Assembly: GCA_036245525.1 (NCBI GenBank)
Contig: BTPG01000002.1
Location: 166,739,501-166,803,500 of the forward strand
Direction of reading: 5' to 3'
Length of the DNA: 64,000 bases
Origin: Semisulcospira habei
Lineage: Eukaryota > Mollusca > Gastropoda > Semisulcospiridae
Below the pieces are notes generated by a model, which did not search any database, was not told the origin of the DNA, and worked only from the letters and a program-made list of their open reading frames with translations. Below, in pieces: positions 50,052-60,677 of the stretch (positions are counted from its first letter, which is position 1; each line of letters starts with the position of its first letter). The translations under genes were made by a program, and so were the position numbers.

Positions 50052-51175
50052 ATTTCTTTTTCTTTAATTCTTGACGCTTGTCACATAGAGCAGAGATGTC
50101 AGCTGTAACCCAAGGTTTCTTTGCTTGTCGGTGTTTGCCAAGGATCTCACTGGCTGTTAGGGTTACAGCAGTGTTAAATGTGTCGATCAGTATGTCCACA
50201 TCCGTGTCTTCTGCACCTAGAAGTAGCAGTGGCGCGAATTTTCCGCCTATCTTTGCCTGGAAGGCTTTCGCTACCTCTGGGTCTTTCAGCTTCTCGAGGT
50301 CAAACTTGATTCTGGTGGGACCCTGCTTGTTGACCTTCTTTAGGCGAGTCGGAGGTCATCATCACTAAGTCATGTCGCGTCCAATGGCTCCTCTGGAAAC
50401 TTTTTCTCTTGCAAGTTCACACTGGTTTTAAGCGTCTTTCACCATGATGTAGTCAATTGTGACCCGCCACCACAAATGAGTCTTAAGTCACCTTTGGACA
50501 TTTTGCGATATGATATCAACAGAAACTAGAAAGAAATCCTTTCAATGGTGCCATAACATGTGAATCAGACGATTGGTACTGAGTTATGGTTTGTAGAAAC
50601 TGGGGACCCACACATGTACCCGACCACGCACCCGACAATTTCAAATGAGTCTTAAGTCACTTTTGGACATTTGAGATATTGATATCAACAGAAACTAGAA
50701 AGAAAACCCTTTCAATGTGCCATAACATGTGAATCAGACGATGGTCACTGAGTTATGGTTATAGAAACTGGGACCCCACACGTACCCACCACGCCCCGAC
50801 ATTTTCACCATAGCGGAAATCAGGTCAGGACTTACGACTCATTTCGTGTGGCGGGTCACATTATTTGGTTATGGTGCTCTCCGTTCGGGCTGTGCCATGT
50901 CCACCTTCTGGATGCTTTGTGTGGGCCAAACGTGTTCATCAGCTTTAGATCATTTGAGCTGGCAAATTCCAGGAGCCTTAAGCCTCTGTCGTTGGTCTCT
51001 GCATTGCAGTAGCGTCCGCATGTGCCTTTCCAGTTCTTAACAGAATCCTCTCCTATTTTGGCATTCCAGTCTCCCTGCACCACAAGAATGTCTTTCTTGG
51101 GGGTCTGGTCCAAGACTTCTTGCAGTTGGTCATAGAAGTCTTCTATTTCCTCATCGCCATAGTCTTTTGTATTGC
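50052..51175 (-). pseudogene. LINE C-prime endonuclease and linker
   Basis: 50856-51175 encodes half of the APE endonuclease: DILVVQGDWNAKIGEDSVKN, YCNAETNDRGLRLLEFASSN, WHSPNGEHHNQI. 50052-50458 encodes DYIMVKDA, GPTRIKFDLEKLKDPEVAKA, FQAKIGGKFAPLLLLG and ILGKHRQAKKPWVTADISAL with CDKRQELKKKKSE. The first ~120 residues are missing, and a TIR element splits the domain at Q-I/D. Confidence 0.8.
50459..50859. mobile_element. TIR element, GTGACCCGCCAC ends, with internal duplication
   Basis: Inverted ends gtgacccgccac and gtggcgggtcac, 401 bp. Inside, two direct copies of caaatgagtcttaagtcacy tttggacatt...ggttatrgaaactgg (about 50473-50640 and 50643-50790). It interrupts the LINE endonuclease between codons H-N-Q and I-D-Y. 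No ORF; non-autonomous DNA transposon. Confidence 0.8.
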
Positions 51176-51245
51176 ATAGCAAGAGGCAATTTACATGAGC
51201 CCATGTGAGTGCGGGGCACATGGCACTCTATGTCTGCGAGAAGTA
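51176..51245. repeat. H3-type palindrome, diverged
   Basis: tagcaagaggcaatttacat and catggcactctatgtctgcg around gtgagtgcgggg, at the 5' truncation point of LINE C-prime. Confidence 0.5.
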
Positions 51246-51403
51246 CTGTGACAGGTGCAGGTAAGGAGTGCCAAGTGAGGATATTTGACTATAGGCCCAT
51301 GAACACACTATGCTCACCCACCGATCCCGTGAGATAATTGAAAAATACACCGTGCAAGAAAAGAAGAAACATCGAATAGTAAAACACAACTTGGGTCAGG
51401 GCT

Positions 51404-52650
51404 TGTAATGCACGCAGACTCGCCCCAGTCGCACGTACAGACTCTCGTACAACAGACGCATACATCGCCACTGACTCAGACGGGCGCATTCACGCGGTAA
51501 AACTCAACACACTAGCTTTCTTTCTTCTACGGACCTTTATGTAAATAAAACAACGAAAACACTATCTAAATTATGTACAACACCCCTTCTCACTACAAGC
51601 ACATCACCGCCGCATACACATACACAATGTAAATGCCAGGCTAGGTAATTGTCTCACAATCCAACATGTTTGCTGGTGTTCTCGCTTGGTAACGTTCTGT
51701 TCTTTCACGTCTAGGCGTGTAAGTCTTTCGTCGCACGCTTCCGAGTCGTCCCGTTTCTCGTACCGTGGACGTCATCTGGACTTGCTCCGTAGCGCAGTCC
51801 CTGCTGACCCAGTGTCTTGGCACCAGTCGCCCACTCCCTGAGCGAAGAGATGACCTCGCAGTAGGTCCCTCGGCGGAAGCCTCTGTTGACTGACGTCTCA
51901 GCGTCACGTCGCTCCGCTCCACCACAAGTACTATGTACAATAAAATCCTAATCATAACACTTGCTAAACACACATATTGGATAATATGAGATACATTACG
52001 TAACCTGGCTGATACAAAAAACAAAACAAACACACTCTCACACGTTCTTTCACACACATGTGCTTCATAACCCGAACTACTTTCGTAACACCCCATAACT
52101 GTCACTACATTGAAACAGACTATAACCTAACACTCGCCATACATTTATTCCATACATTAGAAAAGACTACCACATACTACCTTCATAACGACTTGGGCAT
52201 ACACATCCCACATTCCTTAGTTATCTATCTCGGTAAATAACCACATAGGAAAAACACCGGTTACCTCAACGAATTCCAAACCCACATAACTGAACCAAAC
52301 CAATCAACGCTACACAACCGAATTACCTCTTACTAATGCATATAATCTTTAACTCAGTAGCTGTTAATAATACATATAAAACATACCTGAATTCTAGGTT
52401 TCAGAGTCTTGGAATACGGGCTAAGGTTCCCACACGTCTGCCCACACTGACAGTCAAGCCCCGTACTAACTTCCCTACAGCTCTGTTAGCCTGAACTCTC
52501 ACTGAAACCCCCGTGCAAAACGTTTCCCTATGAATTCAAGTGGGCCTCGTGCCCCCACGGACTATCTGTCACAAGGCAAACCGCTGACAAAACCGTACCA
52601 TACAAAACATTCTGTGTGAACCCTATGCGTGAGCATTGAGTTTCATCACA
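51404..52650 (+). mobile_element. Solo LTR G2
   Basis: 1247 bp, TGTAATGC...CATCACA, target duplication GGGCT at 51399-51403 and 52651-52655. It is a diverged copy of G1 in the opposite orientation, so G1 and G2 are separate insertions, not the two LTRs of one element. Confidence 0.85.
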
Positions 52651-52655
52651 GGGCT

Positions 52656-53052
52656 GACGGAGGGGGGGGGGGCCCTGGCCCGCCCCCCCCTGGATCCGCC
52701 AATGCGCTAACAAGTGCAATGTGCTTATTTGATTTTCGACATTAAAGTTTGAAACCATAATGTCTAAAAATCACAGATCAGGTAAAAACTGTGTTCTTAG
52801 ACAAAGCCAATTATATGACCTTTTAGACTGTAAGCACATAAAACGAGCTGCCACTGAGCCCACCCACCCCACCCCACCCACCTCCACCCCCACCCCTAAA
52901 AAACAAAAATAAATAAAATAAATAAATACAAAATAATAAAATAAATAATAAATAAATAATAATAAAATAAAATAATAAATTAAAAATAAATAAATAAATA
53001 AATACAAAAAATTTTAATTAAAAAAAGGTGAGAGTTCCTGGGGATGGAAAGT

Positions 53053-53092
<40 letters not shown>
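52656..53092. repeat. MITE end, AT-rich tract and poly(T)
   Basis: G and C runs with ctggatccgcc at 52660-52702, (AAATA)n-like sequence at 52905-53030, and 38 T at about 53055-53090. No gene. Confidence 0.7.
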
Positions 53093-53093
<1 letters not shown>

Positions 53094-53282
53094 TCGGCAA
53101 GGTATTGCACACGTGATCTGAAGTGACCAACCGTCCGCAAGGCTTGAATGGCGGGAAAGGATGTTATTTTCCTGTTTCGACCAGTTTGTGTCACTTTGCG
53201 AGTATACAGCTCACTACTGCTGTCTCTCGGCCATTTTGTACTTTGCTTCAACAGAGTAAATACATACTTTTGAACCGGCTGC
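53093..53282 (-). other. Exon-like segment of unknown nature
   Basis: Minus-strand frame without stops (KYVFTLLKQSTKWPRDSSSE; FPAIQALRTVGHFRSRVQYL) bounded by gattcctgcag and GAG|GTAAAA. It could be an exon or a repeat; no family recognised, and the poly(A) on the minus strand directly after hints at a retroposed fragment. Confidence 0.25.
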
Positions 53283-53940
53283 AGGAATCTTTATTCTCTC
53301 TTCTGTGTGTGAAGTGACAAGTTTTTTTTTTATATATAGGACGTTTTAAGTGATAATTTAAAAAAAATATATATTTTCACATATTTTCACGTTTTTAGGA
53401 TTAATTTCACGAATTATATGGGTTAATCTTAAAACAATTGAAACTTTTTATGGAAAAAACAACAACAACAATCGTCTCATTAATAATAGCATGATTCAAT
53501 TTGAATACGGTACTTACATAAGCCTACAGTTTGTCTCGGCTGTTGGGTACGATTAGGTTCATTGTGACCTGTATGCCGTAGGTGTGAAAATCAGACAATG
53601 TTCTGCACCACATTGTAGGAGTCATTTGTAAAACAGCTAACATAACTTTAATTTTTCTTTTACGAAAAAAAAAATCTTCTCATTAATACCCGCGTGAATT
53701 TTCATAAACAGCGTTTGCATAAGACTGCTGTTTGTCCCGGCCCTGGGGTAAGATTAGGTCAAATTGTGAGTGACATGTAAGCCCTAGGCGTGAAAATCAG
53801 CAAGAAAGTTGATTCTCTGATACGACAAATGTTAGTACTGCGATGAGTGACGTATGACATTGAGTCGTCACTATGAACACAGCGTCGTGGGACTAATGAT
53901 GCCATGACGCGAAGCTTAAAGTGACGTCATTTCGCTGCTC
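53283..53940. other. AT-rich region without recognised gene
   Basis: Nothing identifiable. A loosely repeated block (gtgtgaaaatcagacaatg / cgtgaaaatcagcaagaaag; tgtttgtcycggc) at about 53520-53610 and 53720-53810 suggests an old ~200-bp duplication. Confidence 0.35.
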
Positions 53941-53944
53941 GTGC

Positions 53945-54180
53945 TAAGTTCCACGGAGCTTACGAATGGCGGGAATCGCCGTGTTTCCGTCTTTATTTCT
54001 GTGTGCCAGTGTGTGTGGATCAGAGAATGGGTTAGAGTAGAACTGAGGAGATGGATTCCTGTCGCTACACGAGCCCACAGAGCCTACTAATGGCGGGAAG
54101 CGCCGTGTGTCCGTCTTTATTTGTGTGCGCCGACGTGTGTGTTGAGCAGGGGTTGGCATAGACAGGAGGGAAAGGGATCA
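53945..54180. repeat. ~120-bp direct duplication
   Basis: gcttacgaatggcgggaatc...ccgtctttatttctgtgtgc at 53958-54010 and gcctactaatggcgggaagc...ccgtctttatttgtgtgcgc at 54079-54131. Confidence 0.75.
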
Positions 54181-54462
54181 GCATAATACGCCTAAAATAT
54201 GAACAACTCTGAATGTTCCTAAAAGATAAACGCATCTGAGCTCCAAACAATACGGTAGACTTTGGAATGAAATCCTCATCTTGTTTTCTCTCTCTCAGTG
54301 GCTGGTCATAAATGGAAAAACTTTTTCGTTTTCTAAGTGTCTCAGAAATTAGGATGGCGATTCCGCTGAACCAGGCTAGTTTCACATATCTGAATTTTGC
54401 ACGTGAAGCACGTACGTCTGTCACACAGAGAAGCTCACCCTGGTGGTGTTATGAGAACCTTT

Positions 54463-54618
54463 CCAGACCAAAAAGGTGACTGCCAAGCCTGTAAAATGCA
54501 AAGAAGTACCCAACAGAGAAAGAAACACGCTTAGAAAAGACGGGTTGTGTTGTACCCGTAAATAAATTGTGTTGTACCCGTCTTTTCCAAGCGTGTTTCT
54601 TTCTCTGTTGGGTACTTC
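54463..54618. mobile_element. Fold-back retroposon, copy 2
   Basis: Begins ccagaccaaaaaggtgactg, then two arms (aagaagtacccaacagagaa ... and complement) folding at cccgtaaataaattg. An exact 14-bp target duplication, ttatgagaaccttt, lies at 54449-54462 and 54619-54632. Same orientation-specific tail as copy 1. Confidence 0.8.
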
Positions 54619-54632
54619 TTATGAGAACCTTT

Positions 54633-55254
54633 GCACTACCATTACATATTCTCTGCATTGATAGGTCGCATTGGTAGGCACACTGGTTGTCTCCATCGAT
54701 TCACTACCACCGTGGGCTGTCATTGGTAGCGAATCGAGGGCCAAGACAGCCAGCGTGATCTTAGAGTATTAGACTGTTTCCTACGTCAGTTATTTCGCGT
54801 TAGATGGTGACTGCTTTCGGTTTTTCAGTTTTCTTCATTTTCTTTTATGTTTCCGCATTGGTTGTCACCCTCTATTCCAAACCGCCGGGACACAACCAGT
54901 GTGTTATGTTACTTGTTGTAACTCAGGGTCTGACATATTTTTAATTCTTTTTCAGATATGCATCGTGCGGACAGCTGTTTTGATCAAGACTCTGGGTCAG
55001 TTAAACTCGTTAACTGATCACGGAGGGTGTCTCCTTGCGCCGATGGTAGCGTGCCCGAGATCCCGATCCTTCTGTCCAAAGAGCTGCAGATCGACTGACA
55101 GATTTTGTCGAAGAGTAAGAGACCTACACTCCACTTTTTGGCGCCGGCGTGATAGTAATTGAAGTGAGTCTGTCAGTAATGAACCATACGTCGGCTGGCC
55201 GACATTCGTAAATGTATGTTGGCATTTTTGTCCGGTCGCGTGAAGCTATTCATG
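54633..55254. other. Unassigned region
   Basis: A plus-strand frame (54899-55162) has no recognised domain. Stretches ggagttagatggtgactg-like near 54800 recall the DNA transposon interior at 16820. No firm feature. Confidence 0.3.
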
Positions 55255-55335
55255 TTAACTCATTCGAGACGTTCCCCCTACCGATACGCGGCGAACCGCC
55301 GCGCATCCGTAGGCGGCACGTCTCAAATGAGTTAA
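55255..55335. repeat. Hairpin with TTAACTCATTCG ends
   Basis: ttaactcattcgagacgttc and cacgtctcaaatgagttaa around a cgcggcgaaccgccgcg core. Confidence 0.75.
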
Positions 55336-55619
55336 ACTGACTTCAAGCTTGGTTCATACTTTGGGAAAAAAGCGTGAACCTTTCTTTACACACCCATTCA
55401 AATGACCTCTCTCAAAGGTCAAGGTCATACGAGCTCAGTAAATATACAGATTGAAACTAAAATTAAGTTGAGACAGTGTCAGTTTCCTGTATTATTGCAA
55501 ACTTCAAGCTGGAACTTGGCAAAAAGCAACAACAAAAGATTATTATATCGACTGTTTATGTTTACTACTTTTTTATTTTTGTTTTAACCCTTATCATTCG
55601 GAATACACCAGTGTGTGAA

Positions 55620-55710
55620 ATAAGTTTGACTAAAATAGTTCAAGGGTAGTGCCAGAATAGCTTGGCGCCTCTAGGCGCCAAGCTATTCTGGCACCACCCT
55701 TGAACTAAAG
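55620..55710. repeat. P1 core hairpin
   Basis: atagttcaagggtagtgcca...cttggcgcctctaggcgccaag...ccacccttgaacta; arms about 42 bp. Confidence 0.8.
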
Positions 55711-56835
55711 CCATTGGTCTATATCCTTATCTGTAAGTACTATAATGTAACTTGCATATGGCAGTGTACAAATATGAAGCTTTTAACATCAGTATCACTA
55801 TGATATGGGTTAAGTACACTGAAATCATGCGGAGGGGTGGGAGTGGGGGGACTTCATAGTCAAGTCAGCTACTCTCCAAGTAATTGGTTTAACCCATCCT
55901 GAGCCGTGCGAGTCGTCTTAGTTTCGATAATGAAATGTTTCCTTTTTCACTGGCTTGGATAAGTAATTCTTTTCACAATTACATCAAACACGGGATATAA
56001 CAAATTCCCAAGGGACCCAGCTTTTTATGTTAAAAGCAAACTGGTTTCAGATTTTTTAAATAAAGGTCTACAAATGTCTTACAGATACATCGTTAATGTA
56101 GATACAGTTGATTAACACGTTTCCACTTCATTTAAAAACAGAAAATAATACAAAGTGTTGTTTTTGGGGTGGATTAAGCTTGTAGTCTCGAACCAACCCG
56201 AGACTCCTTCAGTTTTGGCGATGTGGATGCGACTCACCTTTAGCTTGAATAAGTACTTTTACCTTTGTTTCACAAGAATTGTCATTATTGATCGCTTCAG
56301 TAAATAAGCATTCTTCTGTAAGTTCAAACAACCATTAAAGCGACCTGCTCTAAGGCAGGCCTTCACCAATACAACGGAGCGGGTTCCGGCTCAGTGTTTT
56401 GCTATACCTTTCTACTCTTCTTTTCATAATCCATGTGAGTAGGCAGACGTAACGGCGGCTTTCTACTGCTTCTGCTGCTCATTGGGTGGGGGCGGGGGAA
56501 CTCTCCTGCGTAGCAAAGGAAAACTGAAATAGCAGACATGTCTTCGTTGCACCACATTTGACAGAATAGTCCTTTTGTGCAACGGCATTATTGTAAGGCC
56601 TATTAAGAACATTTTAAGGAAAGTATTGTAAAGTAAAAAGTGTTATTGTCTGGAGCAGGTAGCTCTAATACAACCTAGTTATCGCTGATACACCATACTG
56701 ATTTTAGGAAGTACTGTTGTCTGGCTCACGAAATTGAAATTGTCTGGCTTTTGTACAATCGTTTCGTGCGGCTTTCCATGCCAGTACAGACGTCAGACGA
56801 AACACATGATATAACTCTATTTCAGATTAGTCACT
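55711..56835. other. Unassigned region
   Basis: No gene or clear repeat recognised on either strand; moderately AT-rich. Confidence 0.35.
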
Positions 56836-56837
56836 GT

Positions 56838-57360
56838 GTAGGGGTGGATCTAGGGGGGATTCCAGCGGTTCCGGGCATCCCCTCCCCCTCCCCCCAATAA
56901 TTCGGGGGGGGGGGGGGATTCCAGCGGTTCCGGGCACCCCCCCCCCCAATAATTCTTTAAAATGCTTTATCAAAGTCCCGTTACGAAGGGCCGTTTGGAC
57001 TCCTCCCCCCACCCCCCGCCACCCACACCCCTGGCCCCGTTGCCTTTTGATATCAGTCGGTGAGTGGTGAGGGTTTTGACCCCCTCCCCCCCACCCCCAC
57101 CCCCCGCTCCACCTCCAGCCACCCACACCCGCCTGTTTGATATTTTTGCGAACGGTAAGAGTCCTGACAAACGCTCACTCTTAAGCCCCCCACCCCTCTC
57201 GCCGCCCCCCCTCCCCGCCCCCCCTTCCGCCCCGTTGTTTGGTTTTCAGCTACTGGAAGGAAGGTCTAGGGTGGGGAGGCCTATTGTGTCAGGTTAAGAT
57301 CCCAAACAAAAAGGTTTACCCGCCCCCCTTCCACCCCCTAAGTAAATGATGCTGTGTCAG
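56838..57360. repeat. C/G-rich MITE debris
   Basis: gattccagcggttccgggca occurs twice (56859 and 56919), next to G and C homopolymers and ataattctttaaaatgcttt. Similar to the element at 57694-58074. Confidence 0.55.
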
Positions 57361-57489
57361 CCTTCGTCTGTGAGAGAGAGCCCTGCTATACCAGCTAGTG
57401 ATTCATACACCTGTAGTTGTACAAGTTTAGACGAAAGTAACACGGGAAAGCAAGCTTAAATGAAAGATGATGAACTGCAACAGTTCAAA

Positions 57490-57660
57490 GATAATGACCC
57501 AACGAAGAAAGAAGCACGCTTAGAAAACTGGACAGTTACAGCTTTCTCCACGCACTGATACGTGGCAATGTTTTCTTGTTTGTTTCTCTGTTTAAAAAAA
57601 AGGGTTATATTAATAAACTGTGTTTTTTCTAAACCTGTTTCTTTCTCCGTTGGGTTTTCT
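57490..57660. repeat. Fold-back retroposon, copy 3 (diverged)
   Basis: acccaacgaagaaagaagca and tgtttctttctccgttgggt face each other across about 120 bp, followed by ctgcatttggatctggattt as in copy 1. Confidence 0.6.
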
Positions 57661-57693
57661 TCTGCATTTGGATCTGGATTTTGTATACAGTTC

Positions 57694-58074
57694 CAGGGGC
57701 GGATGGGGTGGGGTGGGGGGGGGGTCCAGGGGTTCCGGCCCCCCCCCCCCCCCACCAAATTGTTTAAGATGCTATAAGAAAGTCCATTTCTGGTGTGTTT
57801 GGATCCCCCCATCCTCCCTGCTTTTTTATGGCGAATCTCGACACACACACTACCCGCCCCTCCCCCTCCCCCCCCCCCCCCGGTTGCGGTTTGATATTTT
57901 GGCGAGCGGTGAGAGTTTTGACACACACACTGCCCCCCTCCCCCGTTGTTTATTTTTTTCGGTCAGTGGAAGAAGGTCTAGCACTAGGAGGCCTTTTGTG
58001 TCAGGTTGAAGGTCCCAAACAATGTTGGAACCCCCCCTCCCCCCCCTCCCCTCGAGGTAACTGATCAGTCCCTG
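57694..58074. mobile_element. CAGGGGCGGAT-type non-autonomous element
   Basis: Left end caggggcggatggggtgggg; right end complement cagggactgatcagttacct. Direct repeat cagttc at both edges (57688-57693 and 58075-58080). G and C runs dominate; no ORF of note. Superfamily not determined. Confidence 0.6.
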
Positions 58075-58139
58075 CAGTTCGTATGTCTTACCGCACTGAA
58101 GAAGTAGCTGCCGCCGCTTATTACAGCTAAACTTTGTGC

Positions 58140-58480
58140 AAGACCACGGTCAAAATGCTCAGTACTTGTAGAAACAGGAATGCACATAGAAGCGCGATAT
58201 TACGAGACCGTAACGTGACAAAGCAAAACGCACGAAATGTCTGAATACACCGCTAGTTTTAAGTAGGCAAACAAAAACACGCAAATTCTGTATTAAATTT
58301 TTTTTTTTTAAATGGATCATCCTCCAGTTTACTTTGATGCTTATAATATGTAAAGGTTTGTCACAAGTTATAAGCGGACTCCGCAGCGCCGCGGGGACTG
58401 AAAAAAACATTTGTTATACAGAAATTTTGCTAAATCCGACCTTGTTATAAGCGGATCAGTATCTCATTCAGCCCTGACAC
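58140..58480. other. Unassigned, with cttgttataagcgg repeats
   Basis: cttgttataagcgg near 58441 recurs near 58794, flanking the P1 hairpin; suggests the hairpin sits inside an older element. Confidence 0.4.
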
Positions 58481-58489
58481 ACCACAGCA

Positions 58490-58615
58490 AAACTTGGATC
58501 GAGCATGATAGTTCAAGGGGGGGGGGGGGGGGGGGGAGTGCCAGAATAGCTTGGCGCCCATAGGCGCCAAGCTATTCTGGCACCACCCTTGAACTATCAT
58601 GCTCGATCTGTCTCT
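58490..58615. repeat. P1 core hairpin with G-run in one arm
   Basis: gatcgagcatgatagttcaa and its complement form the outer stem. The left arm has about 20 G at 58517-58537 where the right arm reads accaccctt, so the run expanded after the palindrome formed. Confidence 0.8.
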
Positions 58616-58934
58616 AGAATTGTAATGCAGTCCTTCAGCATGCAGCTTGAAAAATTGGGGATTTTGGTCCTGGCCCGGGTAGAATGTTTTAATTTTACAA
58701 AGACAAAGAAAAGATTTGGCCAGGACCGGCTCCGCCCCAAACGTTTTACGGTATGATACCGTAAGTGATACCGACTGTTGCTAAATCCAACCTTGTTATA
58801 AGCGGCGTGCTTGACTATAGTTTATATGCTGGTTCATTTGCGACTTCCGGTGTCTTAGCTTGAGGCTCACTGAAAACCAAAGACCTGCGCATCTTTACTT
58901 CTTAACCCCAGACAACCAGTATGAAAATATTGCA

Positions 58935-59090
58935 GACTTTACTATTTAGTTATTTATTTATTTACTATTTATTATTTATTTATTGATTATTTATTATTTT
59001 AAATTTTTTTATTTTATATTAATTATTTATGTATTATTATTTAATAAATTATTATATTTTAAATTTTATTTATTTTATATTAATTATTTA
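58935..59090. repeat. AT-rich low-complexity tract
   Basis: (TTTA)/(TTAT)-type sequence directly at the 3' end of LINE B1; part may be the LINE tail. Confidence 0.7.
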
Positions 59091-59120
59091 TGTCTTGGCT
59101 TGACTTCGCGAACGAAGATT

Positions 59121-60666
59121 CTATAGGGCTTGCCCACGTCGTCTGCAGGCATTTTTGTGACTGCGGAGGCCAATCCGGGACAGGCAGGTTCGACCGCAGT
59201 GGCTGCAGGGGAAGGTCTGGTCAGGGTTCTCAGTTACGACAACTCTGTTTTTTTCTCCTGAGCCGCTTGTCCTTGAGGTTAGCTCTGCGAGAGTCCTCAA
59301 AGGAGACGGCTGCCTTGTGAATGGTGGAGCGCCAGGTGTCACGGTCCGCAGCAAGCGAAGACCACTGGCGGTGGTCGATTTGGCAGGCACTAAGTGACTT
59401 CTTGAGACCGTCTTTGTATCTCTTCTTTAGTGCCCCTCTGTCTCGGTGTCCAGTGGCGAGCTCGCCGAACAGAGTGATCTTGGGTAGGCGATGATCCTCC
59501 ATCCTGGAGACGTGCCCCGCCCAGCGAAGCTGTGTCCGCAGCAGCAAAGCCTCGATGCTCAAAGTTTCCGCCTGTTCAAGGACCTCGACGTTGGTGACAG
59601 TCACTCCAGTGAATGCTGAGGATGGTACGCAGGCAGCGCTGGTGAAAGCGTTCGAGGAGTCGTAGTTGGCTGCGGTAGAGGGCCCAGGACTCGGAACCGT
59701 ACATCAGGGTGGTGAGGACGACAGCTCTGTACACGCTGATCTTGGTGCCTTTTTTCAGCTGTTGATTGTGCCACACCCGCTTGAATAGTCGCCCGAAAGC
59801 ACTGTTCGCTTTTGCCAGCCTGTTGTCCAGCTCCTTGTCCAGCTTGGCGTCTGACGTGATGATGAAGCCGAGGTAGGTAAACTGGTGTACAGACTTCAGT
59901 TCGGACTCGCCGATGGTGATGTGGGGAGGGCGATGCTCTTCCTTGGGTGCCGGCTGATGAAGGACTTCTGTCTTTTTCAGACTGACCTCAAGTCCAAAGA
60001 GCTGGGCGGCATCTGCGAAGCAGGACGTAATGCGCTGCAAGGCTCTCTCTGTGTGTGCAACGAGGGCAGCGTCATCAGCAACGAGCAGCTCACGAATCAG
60101 TTGGTCTAGAGTTTTCGTGTGGGCCTGCAGTCGTCTGAGGTTGAACAGGCTTCCATCGAGACAATACCTGATGTACACTGCGTCGTCATCGTCGAGGTCC
60201 ACTGTGGCCTGCTTAACATCATGCTGAAGAAGATGGTGAAGAGGGTCGGTGCCAGCACGCAGCCTTGCTTCACGCCGTTGCGAATGGGGAATGGTTCTGA
60301 GAGATCACTGTTTAGTCTGACCTGGCCTTGCTGGTCCTCGTGGAGCTGGACGATCATGTTGAGGAACTTTGGGGGACAGCCTAGTCGCTCCAGGATCTGC
60401 CACATACCTTGCCTGCTTACAGTGTCAAACGCTTTTGTTAGGTCGACAAACGTTACGTACAGCCCTTTGTTCTGCTCGCGGCACTTCTTCTGAAGCTGTC
60501 TCAGCACAAAGACCATGTCGGTGGTACTCCTGTTGGCTCTGAAGCCACACTGGCCCTCTGGAAGGTGGTCTTCAGCGATTGCAGGTACCAGCCGATTCAG
60601 GAGCAACCTTGCGAGAATTTTCCCGGCAATGGACAGCAAGGTAATTCCACGATAATTAGAGCAGGC
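59121..60666 (-). pseudogene. LINE B1 reverse transcriptase, main part
   Basis: SIAGKILARLLLNRL, QCGFRANRSTTDMVFVL, motif A LYVTFVDLTKAFDTVSR, motif B RNGVKQGCVLAPTLFTIFF, motif C region ELLVADDAALVAHTERA, FTYLGFIITSDAKLDKELDN, RWAGHVSRMEDHRLPKITL, ending CSHCGRTCLSRIGLRSHKNA. At least three frames are needed (shifts near 60200, 59590 and 59240). The Phe of the usual F-ADD is Val here. Confidence 0.85.
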
Positions 60667-60677
60667 AGACTTCTCTC

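Larger units (their letters stand above)
47742..51175 (-). mobile_element. LINE C-prime (RTE-like), split by LTR G1 and a TIR element
   Basis: Minus strand from 51175: endonuclease (YGDEEIEDFYDQLQEVLDQ; VVQGDWNAKIGEDS; RRWTWHSPNGEHHNQI), a TIR element at 50459-50859, then DYIMVKD and the linker to ELKKKKSE (50052); LTR G1; VERAKKKYREIN onward (48791) and RT to GGR near 47745. Related to LINE C (same LPKKGNL, AGFRx[13 protein letters not shown]) but clearly diverged. 5' truncated at about 51175 and 3' truncated at the array. Confidence 0.85.

Noticed and set aside
48797..52650. G1 and G2 as the paired LTRs of one retrotransposon
   Set aside because: They are in opposite orientation, each has its own target duplication, and the sequence between them is LINE C-prime, not gag-pol.
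54899..55162. Possible exon after a ttttcag acceptor-like site
   Set aside because: No frame matches a known protein, no paired exon with compatible phase was found, and stops occur in the alternative frame.
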